Positions 9,120 to 18,062 of a stretch of 64,000 nucleotides of DNA are shown in pieces. A program made the position numbers and the translations under genes. The notes beneath the pieces were generated by a model. That model searched no databases and was not told the origin of the DNA. It saw nothing but the letters and a program-made list of their open reading frames with translations. Location: contig NZ_CP073318.1 in the NCBI RefSeq assembly GCF_018263855.1, forward strand, positions 5,146,001 to 5,210,000. Direction: 5' to 3'. The stretch is from Kutzneria sp. CA-103260 (lineage in GTDB: Bacteria > Actinomycetota > Actinomycetes > Mycobacteriales > Pseudonocardiaceae). The number at the start of each line of letters is the position of its first letter. The stretch's first letter is position 1.

Positions 9120-9648
9120 GGCCGGCGAGGAAGCGGCGCAGGGCCCAATCGAAGTCGGCTTCTCCAGGTAGGTCGCCGTGGCCCAGAGGATGGCGGTTGA
9201 GCAGGTGGCCGAGCATGAGGTTGAACAGGGCCCGGTAGGCGCGGACGGCGTCGTCGCGGCTGAGGCCGTAGGCCTCGAAGGCGGCGACCACGGCCCAGGT
9301 GACCATGACGCCCTGGTGGGCGAGGAGTTCGCCATCGACGATGACGCGGGCGGCCCAGGGGTGCGCGGACAGGTAGTCGTGCATGGCGAGCCAGGCCGCG
9401 GGCAGGCGTTCGGCCGGTGGCAGGTCGGGGTCGGGACGTGGCATGGCGGCGGCAACCTCGTCGGCGAGCAGGGCGAGCAGCTCCCGGCGGTCGGCGATGT
9501 GCCGGTACAGCGACGCCTGCCCGGTGTCCAGGGCGGCGGCGACCACGCGCAGGGTGAGACCGTCCACACCGGACTCGTCGGCGATGCGCCACGCGGCGGC
9601 GACGATCATGTCCCGGCTCAGCCTCGCCACGCGCGCCACAGCGCCCAC
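9112..9648 (-). CDS. TetR-family transcriptional regulator
   Basis: This 178-aa protein carries an N-terminal TetR helix-turn-helix at about residues 10-55, with the pattern AAWRIADESGVDGLTLR followed by TGQASLYRHIADR. A TetR_C-type ligand-binding domain follows. The start is taken as GTG at 9648; a nearby in-frame GTG would shorten it by five residues. No divergent partner gene is adjacent, so its target is not evident; the SGNH esterase lies upstream on the same strand. Confidence 0.87.
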   Translation of the reverse strand: MGAVARVARLSRDMIVAAAWRIADESGVDGLTLRVVAAALDTGQASLYRHIADRRELLALLADEVAAAMPRPDPDLPPAERLPAAWLAMHDYLSAHPWAARVIVDGELLAHQGVMVTWAVVAAFEAYGLSRDDAVRAYRALFNLMLGHLLNRHPLGHGDLPGEADFDWALRRFLAGLS

Positions 9649-9735
9649 CCTAGCGACCAGTCGTCAGTCAGGTCAGCGAGCACGGTGGGCGGCCAACGGC
9701 TACGGGCTGGCCTTCGCCGCTTCCGCGGTCGTCGC

Positions 9736-9780
9736 GGTGCTCGGCCTGACCGTCACTTTGGGACGGTCAGGCCGAGCACC
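9736..9780. terminator. Perfect 19-bp hairpin downstream of the SGNH esterase gene
   Basis: Arms 9736-9754 and 9762-9780 are perfectly complementary, with the 7-base loop ACTTTGG. The hairpin ends ten bases before the 3' end of the esterase gene and upstream of the TetR start. There is no T tract, as usual for actinobacterial terminators. Confidence 0.8.
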
Positions 9781-9789
9781 GCAAGGAAA

Positions 9790-10581
9790 TCAGCCGGTGA
9801 TCGCCTTCAGCGCACCGAAGTAGGCCTGGTGCCCCAGGGCGTTGGGGTGGTAGGACTCGTTCAGCTTGTCCCACTGCAGGCTGGTCATCCACTCCGTGTT
9901 GCCGGAGCAGAGCTCGTGGCCGGCGAACGCGGTGCGGGCGTCCACGAACTTGAAGCCGGCGTTGGCCGCCGCGGTCTGCAGGATGCCGTCCAGCACGTCG
10001 GTCCCGTTGTTCAGGGCCGACCGCTTGGTGTCGCTGAGCCCGACCCAGCAGCTGCCGCCGATCTTGTAGAAGCGCGGGTAGCCCATCACGACCACCTGGG
10101 CCGACGGGGCCTTGGCCCGGATGCCGCTGTAGAGGTTGGCCAGCGCCCCAGGCAGCACCGACTGGCCGGTGGCGACCGCCGCGTTGACGGCGTTGATGCA
10201 GGTGGAGTCGGCGAGGTTGAGGATGCAGGTCTCCAGCACGTTCACGAAGCCGACATCGTTGCCGCCGACCTGCACGGTGACCAGCGTGGTGTCCGGCGTC
10301 AGGCCGGCCGCCGCCTGGTTGACCACGTCGGCCACCACCGCGCCCGAGCAGGATTCCTCGACGTAGGTGGTGGTCGGGTGCGCGGCCTCCCAGAGCCGGC
10401 TGTAGGCCAGCGGGCCGCGGCGGCACGGGTCGTTGGGGTTGTCGTAGGTGTAGGTGCCCACGCCGACGGCGTAGGAGTCGCCGAGGGCGACGTATCTGCC
10501 CGCGGCTGCGGGGGCGGCGGCGGCCGTGGCGGGTAACAGGATCGCGAGGACAGGGACGAGCAGCAGGGCCAGACGACGCAT
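9790..10581 (-). CDS. Secreted SGNH/GDSL esterase-lipase
   Basis: This 263-aa exported hydrolase has a signal peptide (MRR, hydrophobic core, Ala-rich end near residue 23) and then the GDS block I with nucleophile Ser36. GGND block III is near residue 100. Block V is ESYHPN, where the usual Asp of DxxH is Glu, as in Streptomyces esterases that rely on a Ser-His dyad. ATG 10581 was chosen because GGAG sits five bases upstream; an earlier in-frame TTG would disrupt the signal peptide. Likely substrate: esters or lipids outside the cell. Confidence 0.9.
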   Translation of the reverse strand: MRRLALLLVPVLAILLPATAAAAPAAAGRYVALGDSYAVGVGTYTYDNPNDPCRRGPLAYSRLWEAAHPTTTYVEESCSGAVVADVVNQAAAGLTPDTTLVTVQVGGNDVGFVNVLETCILNLADSTCINAVNAAVATGQSVLPGALANLYSGIRAKAPSAQVVVMGYPRFYKIGGSCWVGLSDTKRSALNNGTDVLDGILQTAAANAGFKFVDARTAFAGHELCSGNTEWMTSLQWDKLNESYHPNALGHQAYFGALKAITG

Positions 10582-10675
10582 GGATGCTCCGTTTTCCAAG
10601 GCATAGCGGACGATGCTGACGCGACCACTACGAGTAGCAGTTGGAACGTGACTCCGGTAGGTCCGCCGGTATCGT

Positions 10676-10760
10676 TCACACGCTGGTCAGCGCACCGTCA
10701 GGCGAAATCCCGTGCCCACCCGGGATTTCGTTCACGCACTGGTCAGCGCGCCGTCGGGCA
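10676..10760. repeat. Duplicated 3' end of the acetamidase gene around a hairpin
   Basis: Bases 10676-10703 repeat, with a few changes, the last 29 or so bases of the acetamidase gene (10732-10760). Both copies read TCAC, then CTGGTCAGCGC, then CCGTC. They flank the hairpin 10704-10712/10721-10729 (GAAATCCCG stem). The hairpin itself is a likely terminator for the minus-strand acetamidase gene. Confidence 0.7.
10704..10729. terminator. 9-bp hairpin at the acetamidase 3' end
   Basis: GAAATCCCG (10704-10712) pairs with CGGGATTTC (10721-10729) across an 8-base loop, starting 3 bases after the minus-strand stop codon at 10732. Confidence 0.6.
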
Positions 10761-11640
10761 GGACCGCGTGCACACCCCAGGTCTGGTTGGCCACCTGGGT
10801 GATCCGCAGATCCACCACCGTGCTGGCCAGGGCAAGGGCTGTCGTCCGGTCGACGCCGTACCCGACCGCCATCCAGTCCAACATGGCCGACAGGGCTTGC
10901 GCCGCGGCCTCGTTCAGGTCCGAATCAAAGCCGAACGTGATCTTTCCGGCCGGGGTGATCGCGTGTGCCGTCCGAATTGCCGGCTCTCGCACCAGATCCA
11001 CCATCAGCCGCGTGGTCATGCCGCACTCCACCGCTGTGCCGCTCACCTCGCCGTCGCCCTGCGCCCCGTGACCGTCGCCCAGACACAGCAAGGCTTCCGG
11101 CACCGTGACCGGTAGGAACAGCGTCGAGCCCGCCACCAGCTCCCGGCAGTCGATGTTGCCGCCGCACGGCCTCGGCGGCACCGTCGAGTGCGGTCCCGGC
11201 TCCGCCGGCGTCAGCCCGATCACGCCCAGGAACGGCGCCAGCCGCACCTCGAACCCGAGCTGGTTCACCGCCTTACCGTCCGCGATGTCCCACGTCAACT
11301 CCACCGGCTCGCCCGGCACCACCCCCAGCCGCCGGTTCAGCGCGTTGTCCCGCACTGCCGCCACCGTGAAGCCCCAGTCGTCCGGCTGCAACGACTCCAG
11401 CCGGATCGCCAGCGCCATGCCCGGCTCCGCCCCGCGCACCGCGATCGGCCCGGTCAGGCAGTGCCCCTTCGGCTCCGGGATCAGCTTCAGGCCATGGATG
11501 TCCTTGGCCAGGTGCCCGGACGCGTTGAGGCTGCGCACAGTCAGCGTGTCGCCCGGGTCCACCGTCAGCACGGGCGCCCGGTCGCGGTCGAAGACGTCGG
11601 TGACGGTGTCGACGGTCGGCTCGAGTCGATGTTCAACCAT
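10732..11640 (-). CDS. Acetamidase/formamidase family protein
   Basis: This 302-aa protein belongs to the FmdA/AmdA acetamidase-formamidase family, which hydrolyses short amides to the acid and ammonia. Family landmarks are the N-terminal PVLTVDPGDTL segment, the HSTVPPRPCGGN-like metal-site segment near residue 150 and a GDGHGAQGDGE stretch near 185. The start is ATG 11640. It stands alone on the minus strand with a terminator and a duplicated 3' end downstream. The physiological amide is unknown; nitrogen scavenging is a reasonable guess. Confidence 0.88.
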   Translation of the reverse strand: MVEHRLEPTVDTVTDVFDRDRAPVLTVDPGDTLTVRSLNASGHLAKDIHGLKLIPEPKGHCLTGPIAVRGAEPGMALAIRLESLQPDDWGFTVAAVRDNALNRRLGVVPGEPVELTWDIADGKAVNQLGFEVRLAPFLGVIGLTPAEPGPHSTVPPRPCGGNIDCRELVAGSTLFLPVTVPEALLCLGDGHGAQGDGEVSGTAVECGMTTRLMVDLVREPAIRTAHAITPAGKITFGFDSDLNEAAAQALSAMLDWMAVGYGVDRTTALALASTVVDLRITQVANQTWGVHAVLPDGALTSA

Positions 11641-11678
11641 CGGCTCATACTGCCTTCAACACGCGATCCAGTCAGCCC

Positions 11679-12812
11679 TCAGAGCACCGACCGACAGACC
11701 ATGACCGGATCGGCCACCTCGGCGGCCGTCTTCGCGGCTTCATCGGCAGCGGCGGCGAAACGCTGATCCCCCAGCACCTTCACCACTGCCTCCCGCACAG
11801 CATCAGCCGTCGGCGGGCGAACGACGACGGCGCTGCCCTGACGGGCGGCGCGGTTGGCGAGCTCCCACTGGTCGCCGCCGCCGGGCACGGCCACGACGGG
11901 CACGCCGGCGAGCAAAGCCTTGGCCAGCAGGCCATGCCCCGCACCGCAGACGACAACATCGGCCTGGCGCAACAACTCGTCCTGGCCGCCGGCACCGGCC
12001 CGGGCCCAGTCCGGCAGGCGGTCCGGAGGCTGGAAGGTGGAGATCGCCGCCCGGACGCCCAGATTGTCCAGTGCGGCAAGGGTTGCGGACAGCATGTCGG
12101 TCGCACCGTTGACCGCAGTGGAAGGTGCGACCATCACCAGCGGCTGGTCGCCGGGCGGCGGCGTGAGGCCGGTGGGCACCGGATCCCACAGCAGCGGACC
12201 GACCACGTGGGCCTGCGGAGGCCAGTCCGGGCGGGGAACCTCAAGGGCCGGCAGGGTGGCGACCAACCGCGCGGCGGGCCCGGGATCCGTTGCCGGCAAA
12301 CCGATTCCCTGCCGCGCGGCGGCCCGTTGCCGATGCCCTTGCCGTAGCGAGCGGGCGGTGGCCCGCCGGAGCAGCGCGTCACGAAGACGACCGCGGACAC
12401 CGACACCGGGTGCGAGTCCGCTGCCGATCGGCGGCAGTCCGCGGGACGGCAGGTAGAGCGGATGCGGCGACAGCTCGACCCAGGGCAACCCGGTCAGCTC
12501 GGCGGCCATGCCGCCGCAGGTCGCCAGCACGTCTGACACGACAAGATCGGGGCTCAAGGCCGTCAGGGTCGGCACGAGATCGCGAGCCAGCTCGGCCGCC
12601 CGATCGTGCAGCCAACGCCCGATGTCGGCCTCGTGCCGCAACGTCAGCCACTCCAGCGGCGGCGCGTCGATCCCGGCGGCCATCGCGGCGTCACGCCAGC
12701 CATCGGTGGTGAGCAGCACCGGCTCGTCGCCGGCCGCCGCGAACCGCAGGCACAGCGCGACCGAGGGAAACACATGGCCGGCATCCGGCCCGGCGACGAC
12801 GGCCACTCGCAC
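11679..12812 (-). CDS. Glycosyltransferase, UDP-glucosyltransferase-like (GT1 type)
   Basis: This 377-aa protein has the two-domain GT-B build of macrolide/natural-product glycosyltransferases. The N-terminus (VRVAVVAGPDAGHVFP) carries the acceptor-side loop with His. The C-terminal half has the nucleotide-sugar signature: DVVVCGAGHGLLAKAL, then GVPVVAVPGGGDQWELANR. In canonical enzymes the first stretch reads HGGxGT. GTG 12812 is the start because the 29 extra in-frame codons upstream do not resemble the family. No biosynthetic cluster is adjacent, so the acceptor is unknown. Confidence 0.85.
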   Translation of the reverse strand: MRVAVVAGPDAGHVFPSVALCLRFAAAGDEPVLLTTDGWRDAAMAAGIDAPPLEWLTLRHEADIGRWLHDRAAELARDLVPTLTALSPDLVVSDVLATCGGMAAELTGLPWVELSPHPLYLPSRGLPPIGSGLAPGVGVRGRLRDALLRRATARSLRQGHRQRAAARQGIGLPATDPGPAARLVATLPALEVPRPDWPPQAHVVGPLLWDPVPTGLTPPPGDQPLVMVAPSTAVNGATDMLSATLAALDNLGVRAAISTFQPPDRLPDWARAGAGGQDELLRQADVVVCGAGHGLLAKALLAGVPVVAVPGGGDQWELANRAARQGSAVVVRPPTADAVREAVVKVLGDQRFAAAADEAAKTAAEVADPVMVCRSVL

Positions 12813-12880
12813 ATGCAGCAGACTCCCACACGAAAACCGGTTGCCGCGCGGCGACGCCGGTGGCGACACTGCGAGGCACC

Positions 12881-13741
12881 ATGACAATTCGGACGCCACT
12901 GTTCTGCGGCACTGCCCTGGCCGAGCGCATCGAGCGGGTCGAGGCCCAGCTCGTCGCCCACGCCAGCGCCGCGGCCCGGGCCCGCCACGGCGACTCCGCC
13001 GGCTTCGTCCGCGAGATCGGCGGCGGTGTCGCCAGCTACGCCGAGGCCGACTCGCCGTTCAACAAGGTCGCCGGCCTCGGCTTCGCCGGTGTGCCCACCG
13101 AGGCCGAGCTGGCCGAGCTGGAACAGGCCTTCCACGACCTCGGCTCGCCGGTGACGGTCGAGCTGTCCAACCTGGCCGACCCGGCCATCGGCGAGCTGCT
13201 GACCGGCCGTGGCTACCGCTTGACCGGCTACGAGGACGTGCTCGGCCTGTCCCTCGACGGTCTGTCTGCCCCGGAGCCGCCGCCCGGCGTCGAGGTCCGC
13301 CTCAGCCGCGAGGACGACACCGACACGGCCCTGGACGTCATGATCGAGGCCCTGCTCACCCCCGACATCGAGGGCGTACCCTCGGCCGAGCACTTCCCCC
13401 GCGACGTCCTCGGCAACGTCATCCGCGACATGGACTCCACCGGCACCCGCCGCTACCTCGCCCTGATCGACGGCGTCCCGGTCGGCACCGGCAGCCTGCG
13501 TATCTCCGACGGCACCGCCTACTTCGCCGGCGCCGCCACCTCCGTGCGGCACCGCCGCCGCGGCGTGCAGACCGCCCTGATCGCCACCCGCCTGGCCGAC
13601 GCCATCGCCGCCGGTTGCGACATCGCCACCGTCACCACCTCGCCCGGCAGCCGCTCCCAGCAGAACGTGCAGCGTCGTGGCTTCGACCTCCTCTACACCC
13701 GAGCGCTGCTACAGCTCGCCATCCAGCCAGTCGTCGCCTAG
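12881..13741 (+). CDS. GNAT-family N-acetyltransferase
   Basis: The 286-aa protein has a C-terminal GNAT domain (about residues 130-270). The acetyl-CoA loop is recognisable in AATSVRHRRRGVQTALI (an R/Q-x-x-G/R-type loop). The N-terminal half is a second, degenerate acetyltransferase-like domain seen in related actinobacterial proteins. ATG 12881 has GAGG five bases upstream and is preferred to an earlier in-frame ATG at 12860. It is divergent from the glycosyltransferase gene. Its 3' end overlaps the DUF4419 gene on the other strand by 33 bases. Confidence 0.82.
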   Translation: MTIRTPLFCGTALAERIERVEAQLVAHASAAARARHGDSAGFVREIGGGVASYAEADSPFNKVAGLGFAGVPTEAELAELEQAFHDLGSPVTVELSNLADPAIGELLTGRGYRLTGYEDVLGLSLDGLSAPEPPPGVEVRLSREDDTDTALDVMIEALLTPDIEGVPSAEHFPRDVLGNVIRDMDSTGTRRYLALIDGVPVGTGSLRISDGTAYFAGAATSVRHRRRGVQTALIATRLADAIAAGCDIATVTTSPGSRSQQNVQRRGFDLLYTRALLQLAIQPVVA

Positions 13742-15208
13742 TTCCCCGCCCGCGCCGGTGCCCAGCTCGTCCAGCCGGCCGACCTCCAACCGGGCCGGGT
13801 CGTCGCCGTCGAGGATGACGTCCAGGATCATCGCCAGCGACGTGCCGAGCACCGGCACCTCGCTGTCCGGCCCGGCGGTCCGCGGCATCCGGCCGCCATC
13901 CGGTGCCAGGCGACACAGGATCCAGTGGAACTCCTGGCCGCGGGTGAGCATCGCGATAACTCGGCCGTCGGCGAGCTCGACCACGGCCCGCAGCTCGGAC
14001 ATCGACCACCGCTCAGCCGGCCGGATCCGCCACGAGCCGTCGGATGCAGCAGCGGAGCCGATCCGCTCGTAGAGCTCCACCAGCTCGGCTGAGGCGGCGA
14101 AATGCACCACCTGCACCGCCGGTGTCGTCTCGTGTTCCCGGACGAGGCGGTCGAGCACCGGCCCGAGCTGTGGGGTCGCCTCGGTCACGTGCCAGCCGAC
14201 GATCGGCTTCAGCTGCCAGTTGCGGTCCTGGGTGACGCCGACCAGGCCGGCTTGCAGTGCCACGGCCGAGTGTCCCCTGGTCAGCCCCTTGGTGATGCGG
14301 ACCACCGCCTGTGCCAGCGTGGCCGGCACCTGATCGGTCCGGATCGACGGGCACTCAAGGCGGCCCCGCTCGTCGGCCACGACGTTGCGCGGCTCGCCGA
14401 TCGGCAGCTCCAGCAGCGGATTCGGGACGTTGGCGACGCCCTCATTCCTCAGGTACGGGTAGAACCGCGCCACCCACCCAGTGATCACCTCGCCGCCGTA
14501 GGCGTCGGCCGGGTTGTAGATGCGCTGCCAGAACCAGAGGTTCGGCTCGCCGCTCACGGCTCGGACGAACTCGTCGGCGATCGGCGCCAGCGACCGGGCC
14601 CACTTCGCCAACCCGAACTCCGGCAGCCGGTCCACCCGCGACCGGATCTTGCGCCAGTCCGCGGCCGTCCCGGTGAGCGTGATCCGCGGGATGCCGCAGA
14701 CAAACCTCATCCAGTACGAGAAATACGGCGAATATCCGTCCAGCATCACCACCCTGCCAGCTGTTCGCTCCACCGCCGTGCTGGTGGTGAAGTCGCACTC
14801 GAACAGGTCCGCGCCTTCGGCCCTGGCCGCCACCTCCTTGCCGAAGTCGTCGATCAGCTGACGCCATCCGTCGGCGTCCTTCGGCATCGCGAAGACTTCC
14901 CGGACCAGCGCCTCACGGCCGGCGTGGTCGACCAGCCCAGGCCGCAGCTCCTCGGCGTGGAGCCGGATGTGCTGGGCCAGGCCCTGGACGATGGTCAGCC
15001 ATACCGCGTCCGGTGACAGCACCAGCGGCCGGTGGCCGGCGAACGCCCGGGCGACCGCGTCGAGCAACGGGTGCACCCCGACCGGCTCGATCACCGGCGT
15101 GTCCGGGTCGCCGCCCAGCGCCAGCACGTCGTCGTACACCTCGGCCAGCCGCACGGTGGGCAATGGATCCCTCGCGGGGGTCACGTCGTCGACGCGAAAA
15201 CTCGTCAC
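13709..15208 (-). CDS. DUF4419 domain protein
   Basis: This 499-aa protein matches DUF4419 throughout. Typical stretches are LSPDAVWLTIVQGLAQHIRLH near residue 65, the DFTTSTAVERTAG region and the YFSYWMRFVCGIP region near 165. No signal peptide or membrane segment is seen, so it is probably cytosolic. The biochemical function of the family is not known; its members are widespread in fungi and actinobacteria. The start is GTG 15208. The tail overlaps the GNAT gene. Confidence 0.85.
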   Translation of the reverse strand: MTSFRVDDVTPARDPLPTVRLAEVYDDVLALGGDPDTPVIEPVGVHPLLDAVARAFAGHRPLVLSPDAVWLTIVQGLAQHIRLHAEELRPGLVDHAGREALVREVFAMPKDADGWRQLIDDFGKEVAARAEGADLFECDFTTSTAVERTAGRVVMLDGYSPYFSYWMRFVCGIPRITLTGTAADWRKIRSRVDRLPEFGLAKWARSLAPIADEFVRAVSGEPNLWFWQRIYNPADAYGGEVITGWVARFYPYLRNEGVANVPNPLLELPIGEPRNVVADERGRLECPSIRTDQVPATLAQAVVRITKGLTRGHSAVALQAGLVGVTQDRNWQLKPIVGWHVTEATPQLGPVLDRLVREHETTPAVQVVHFAASAELVELYERIGSAAASDGSWRIRPAERWSMSELRAVVELADGRVIAMLTRGQEFHWILCRLAPDGGRMPRTAGPDSEVPVLGTSLAMILDVILDGDDPARLEVGRLDELGTGAGGELGDDWLDGEL

Positions 15209-15292
15209 GAAAAAACTCTAGGGTCGTGTCGATCCCGATGGACCTCCATTCGACGCAGTGGTGACGGCACCGGATCAGTGAGAGGAACCGCC

Positions 15293-16042
15293 ATGGGCTA
15301 CGCGGACGTGAACGGCCTGCACATGTACTACGAGCAGCACGGCGAGGCCGGCACGCCGCTGGTGCTGCTGCACGGCGGCATGATGACCATCGACCTGAAC
15401 TTCGCCGGCCTGATCCACACGCTGGCCCGCGACCACCAGGTGATCGCCGTGGAGCTGCAGGGCCACGGCCGCACCGCCGACATCGACCGGGAGATCACCC
15501 CGGCGGTGCTGGCCGGCGACGTGGTGGCGCTGCTGGACCACCTCGGCGTCGACCGGGCCCACGTGCTCGGCCACAGCATGGGCGCGGCGATCGCTCTGGA
15601 GCTGGCCGTCAGCCACCCGGGCCGGGTCCGCTCGGCGGTGCCGATCTCCGCCAGCGTCCGGCCGGACGGCATGCACGAGGACCTCATGGACCCGTCCCGG
15701 CACGCCACCTCCACCCGGATGCCGTCGGCGCAGGACTTCGCCGACATGCAGGCGGCCTACCAGCGGCTGTCCCCGCACCCGGAGCACTTCACCGAGTTCC
15801 TGGGCACGCTGTCCGCGTCCAACGCCGACCTGAAGGGCTGGAGCGACGAGCAGCTGGCCGGCATCACCGCGCCGACCCTGCTGGTGATGGGCGACCACGA
15901 CTTCGTCACCATCGAGCACGGCGCGCTGATGAAGCACCTGATCCCCGGCTCGCACCTGGCCGTGCTGCCGAACACCACGCACATGACCGCGACCCGGCGG
16001 CCCGAACTGCTGCTGCCGATGCTGGCCGAGTTCCTGGACTAG
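15293..16042 (+). CDS. Alpha/beta-fold hydrolase
   Basis: This 249-aa enzyme of the alpha/beta hydrolase family has an LLHGG oxyanion segment near residue 27 and a nucleophile elbow GHSMGAA near residue 97. An acid residue lies in MGDHDFVT and a catalytic His in NTTHMT close to the C-terminus. The arrangement resembles esterases and C-C hydrolases; the substrate is not inferable. ATG 15293 is supported by AGAGGAA at 15281-15287. The frame is open far upstream but only shadows the DUF4419 gene. It converges on the S4 gene with 9 bases between stops. Confidence 0.87.
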   Translation: MGYADVNGLHMYYEQHGEAGTPLVLLHGGMMTIDLNFAGLIHTLARDHQVIAVELQGHGRTADIDREITPAVLAGDVVALLDHLGVDRAHVLGHSMGAAIALELAVSHPGRVRSAVPISASVRPDGMHEDLMDPSRHATSTRMPSAQDFADMQAAYQRLSPHPEHFTEFLGTLSASNADLKGWSDEQLAGITAPTLLVMGDHDFVTIEHGALMKHLIPGSHLAVLPNTTHMTATRRPELLLPMLAEFLD

Positions 16043-16051
16043 CGCTGGCTG

Positions 16052-16414
16052 CTACTGGCCGAAACGGAACTTGTCCAGCACGCGCCGCTCCCGCTTGGTG
16101 GGCCGGCCGGCACCCCGCTCACGGCGGGCCACCGGGATGGCCGCCTCCGGCGGGGGCGCGGGCGTGCGGTCGATGAAGCAGGTCGCCGCGTCGGCCGCGC
16201 CCACCCGCTTCTGGATCACCCGCACCACCTCGATGATCCGGGTCCGGTCACCGACCCGGGCCCGCACCTCGTCGCCCGGCGACACCGTGGTCGCCGGCTT
16301 GGCCGGCTTGTCGTTCACGCGCACGTGCCCGCCCCGGCAGGCCGCCGCGGCGTCCGGACGGGTCTTGGTCAGCCGGACCGCCCACAGCCAGCGGTCCACT
16401 CGGGTGGACTCCAC
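16052..16414 (-). CDS. S4-domain RNA-binding protein (Hsp15/HslR-like)
   Basis: This 120-aa protein has an N-terminal S4 domain with the motif RVDRWLWAVRLTKTR at residues 5-19 and VRVNDKPAK near residue 31. A basic C-terminal tail contains RPTKRERR. It resembles Hsp15, which binds stalled 50S subunits carrying nascent peptidyl-tRNA after heat shock. That role is known for E. coli Hsp15 and only inferred here. It lies downstream of the DUF899 gene on the same strand with an 84-base gap. Confidence 0.88.
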   Translation of the reverse strand: MESTRVDRWLWAVRLTKTRPDAAAACRGGHVRVNDKPAKPATTVSPGDEVRARVGDRTRIIEVVRVIQKRVGAADAATCFIDRTPAPPPEAAIPVARRERGAGRPTKRERRVLDKFRFGQ

Positions 16415-16498
16415 CTCCCCATCATGTCATCGGGTCCAACAGATTTCGTGTCAAGGCGATCCGGGCCGACCGGGCGGGGCTCGGACGCGGGGCCGGGG

Positions 16499-17125
16499 TC
16501 AGCCGTAGGTCGGATGCTGCGGCCAGCCGGCCGGCGAGTCCTCCCAGTCCTGTTGGCGGCCGTAGGGCATCAGGTCGAGCAGGCTGTTGGTGAACACCAG
16601 CCGGTCCACGCCCCGCTGGCTGGTGTTGTACGTGCGGAAGACCCGGTCGCCGTCCCGCAGGAACACGGTGAGCATGAAGCCCTGGGTGTCGCAGTCGGCG
16701 GCGAAGGTCGTGCCGCGTGACGAGGCGAACGGGGTGGTCCAGCCCTTCTTCTCCCAGTAGCCGGCGATCTGGGCGAGCGGCATGTCCGACACGGTCCACC
16801 AGCTGACGTCGTTGTCGGCGAGCAGCCCGACCGCGGGCGCCGGCACGTTGTCGGTGAGCCAGGTGCAGCCGGGGCAGAAGGCGTCCGGCCCGATGTCCAT
16901 GAACTGGTAGACCGCCAGCTGCGGCTTCCCGTCGAACAGGTCCAGCAGCGATCTACTGCCGGCGGGCGTGTCGAACTCGTAGGTGTCGGGGAACTCGACC
17001 ATGGGCAGCCGGCGTCGGCGGGCCGCGATCGCGTCCAGGGCCCGGGTCGCTTCCTTCTCGGCGACGAGCAGCTCGGCCCGGGCCTGGCGCCACTGCTCGA
17101 TGGGGACGATCGGTGGTGTGTCCAT
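16499..17125 (-). CDS. DUF899 family thioredoxin-like protein
   Basis: This 208-aa protein fits the DUF899 family, which has a thioredoxin fold. The N-terminal WRQARAELLVAEKE helix and the central CPGC pair (Cys84, Cys87) are family features, and the Cys pair suggests thiol-disulfide chemistry. No signal peptide is visible. The start is ATG 17125. The family has no firmly assigned substrate. It is probably co-transcribed with, or at least read through to, the S4 gene downstream. Confidence 0.85.
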   Translation of the reverse strand: MDTPPIVPIEQWRQARAELLVAEKEATRALDAIAARRRRLPMVEFPDTYEFDTPAGSRSLLDLFDGKPQLAVYQFMDIGPDAFCPGCTWLTDNVPAPAVGLLADNDVSWWTVSDMPLAQIAGYWEKKGWTTPFASSRGTTFAADCDTQGFMLTVFLRDGDRVFRTYNTSQRGVDRLVFTNSLLDLMPYGRQQDWEDSPAGWPQHPTYG

Positions 17126-17264
17126 GCGCTCGATTCAACACCCGCGTCCGGACACTTTCAGGACGATCAAGCAACGGTCCCCGACCCGTACCTGGCAGCC
17201 CGCCGACGAGGGCCGAAAGTCATTGCCGCACAGTGGTTTCACAACTTCTCGCGGTCCGCAAGGC

Positions 17265-17309
17265 ACGGGAGCGGTTGTTCGGGGTGGCGCCCCGAACAAC
17301 CGCTCCCGT
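17265..17309. terminator. Perfect 20-bp terminator hairpin of the chitinase operon
   Basis: Arms 17265-17284 and 17290-17309 are perfectly complementary with a 5-base loop TGGCG. The hairpin is 43 bases beyond the stop of the last operon gene (GH19). A second, weaker inverted repeat (17310-17318 with 17341-17349) lies between it and the stop codon. Confidence 0.85.
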
Positions 17310-17351
17310 CACGCGGGCCCGGCACCCGCCCGTGATCCGAGCCCGCGTGGG

Positions 17352-18062
17352 TCAACAGGACAGGTTGCCGCCCGGGTCGACGCCGAGGATTCCGGTGAAC
17401 CGCTGGTAGAGATTGATCCGGTCCTGCATCTCGTCGGGGTTGTTGCCGTCGCACTCCAGACCACCGTTGATGGCCCGGATCGTCGCGCCGAAACCGGCGC
17501 CGTTCACCACGGCGTCGTGCGAGGTGGTGCCGCCGGCCCCGGTCCCGGTGAACCAGTACCAGAGCCCGGTCTGCCAGGCGACCGCCGGATCCTGCTCGAC
17601 CTGCCACGGGTTGTCGAGCAGGTCGATGCCCAGTGCGTCGCCGGCCGCCTTGTAGTTGAAGTTCCAGCTCAGCTGGAGCGGCCCACGGCCGTAATAGGCC
17701 GCCTGCCCGGCCGGGCACCCGTAGGACTGGCTCCAGTCGCAGTAGGTCGGATAGTTGGCGGTGTTCTGCTCGACGACGTAGACCAGGCCACCGGTCTCAT
17801 GGCTGACGTTGGCCAGGAAGGCCGCCGCCTCCTGCTTCTGGGTGGTGTCGTCGCCGGTGGTGGCGAAGCCCGGGTACGAGTTCATGGCGTTGAGCAGGCC
17901 GTCGTAGGTGTAGAAACCGTTGCGGCCGGGGAACATCTGGTTGAACTGGTCCTCGCTGACCACGAACGAGGCCGGCGCGGCGTGGGCCGCCGTGGACACC
18001 GCGGTGATCATCGCCGCCGCCGTCACCAGGCCGGCGAGCATGGCCGTCAGTCGAAGCATCAC
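17352..18062 (-). CDS. Secreted GH19 chitinase
   Basis: This 236-aa exported endochitinase has a signal peptide over about residues 1-29 (AHA cleavage region) and then a GH19 catalytic domain only, with no chitin-binding module. The proton-donor Glu89 lies in SHETGG, a second acidic residue in YVVEQN, and the GYYGRGPLQLSWNFNY-type stretch appears as YYGRGPLQLSWN. It should cleave chitin with inversion. It starts GTG-ATG (18062/18059) overlapping the TGA of the GH18 gene, with GGGGGAGG six bases before the GTG. It is thus the translationally coupled last gene of the operon. Confidence 0.95.
   Translation of the reverse strand: MMLRLTAMLAGLVTAAAMITAVSTAAHAAPASFVVSEDQFNQMFPGRNGFYTYDGLLNAMNSYPGFATTGDDTTQKQEAAAFLANVSHETGGLVYVVEQNTANYPTYCDWSQSYGCPAGQAAYYGRGPLQLSWNFNYKAAGDALGIDLLDNPWQVEQDPAVAWQTGLWYWFTGTGAGGTTSHDAVVNGAGFGATIRAINGGLECDGNNPDEMQDRINLYQRFTGILGVDPGGNLSC

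Noticed and set aside
10676..10760. Insertion-sequence ends or attachment site
   Set aside because: The repeat matches the end of the neighbouring gene itself and no transposase, integrase or tRNA is present.
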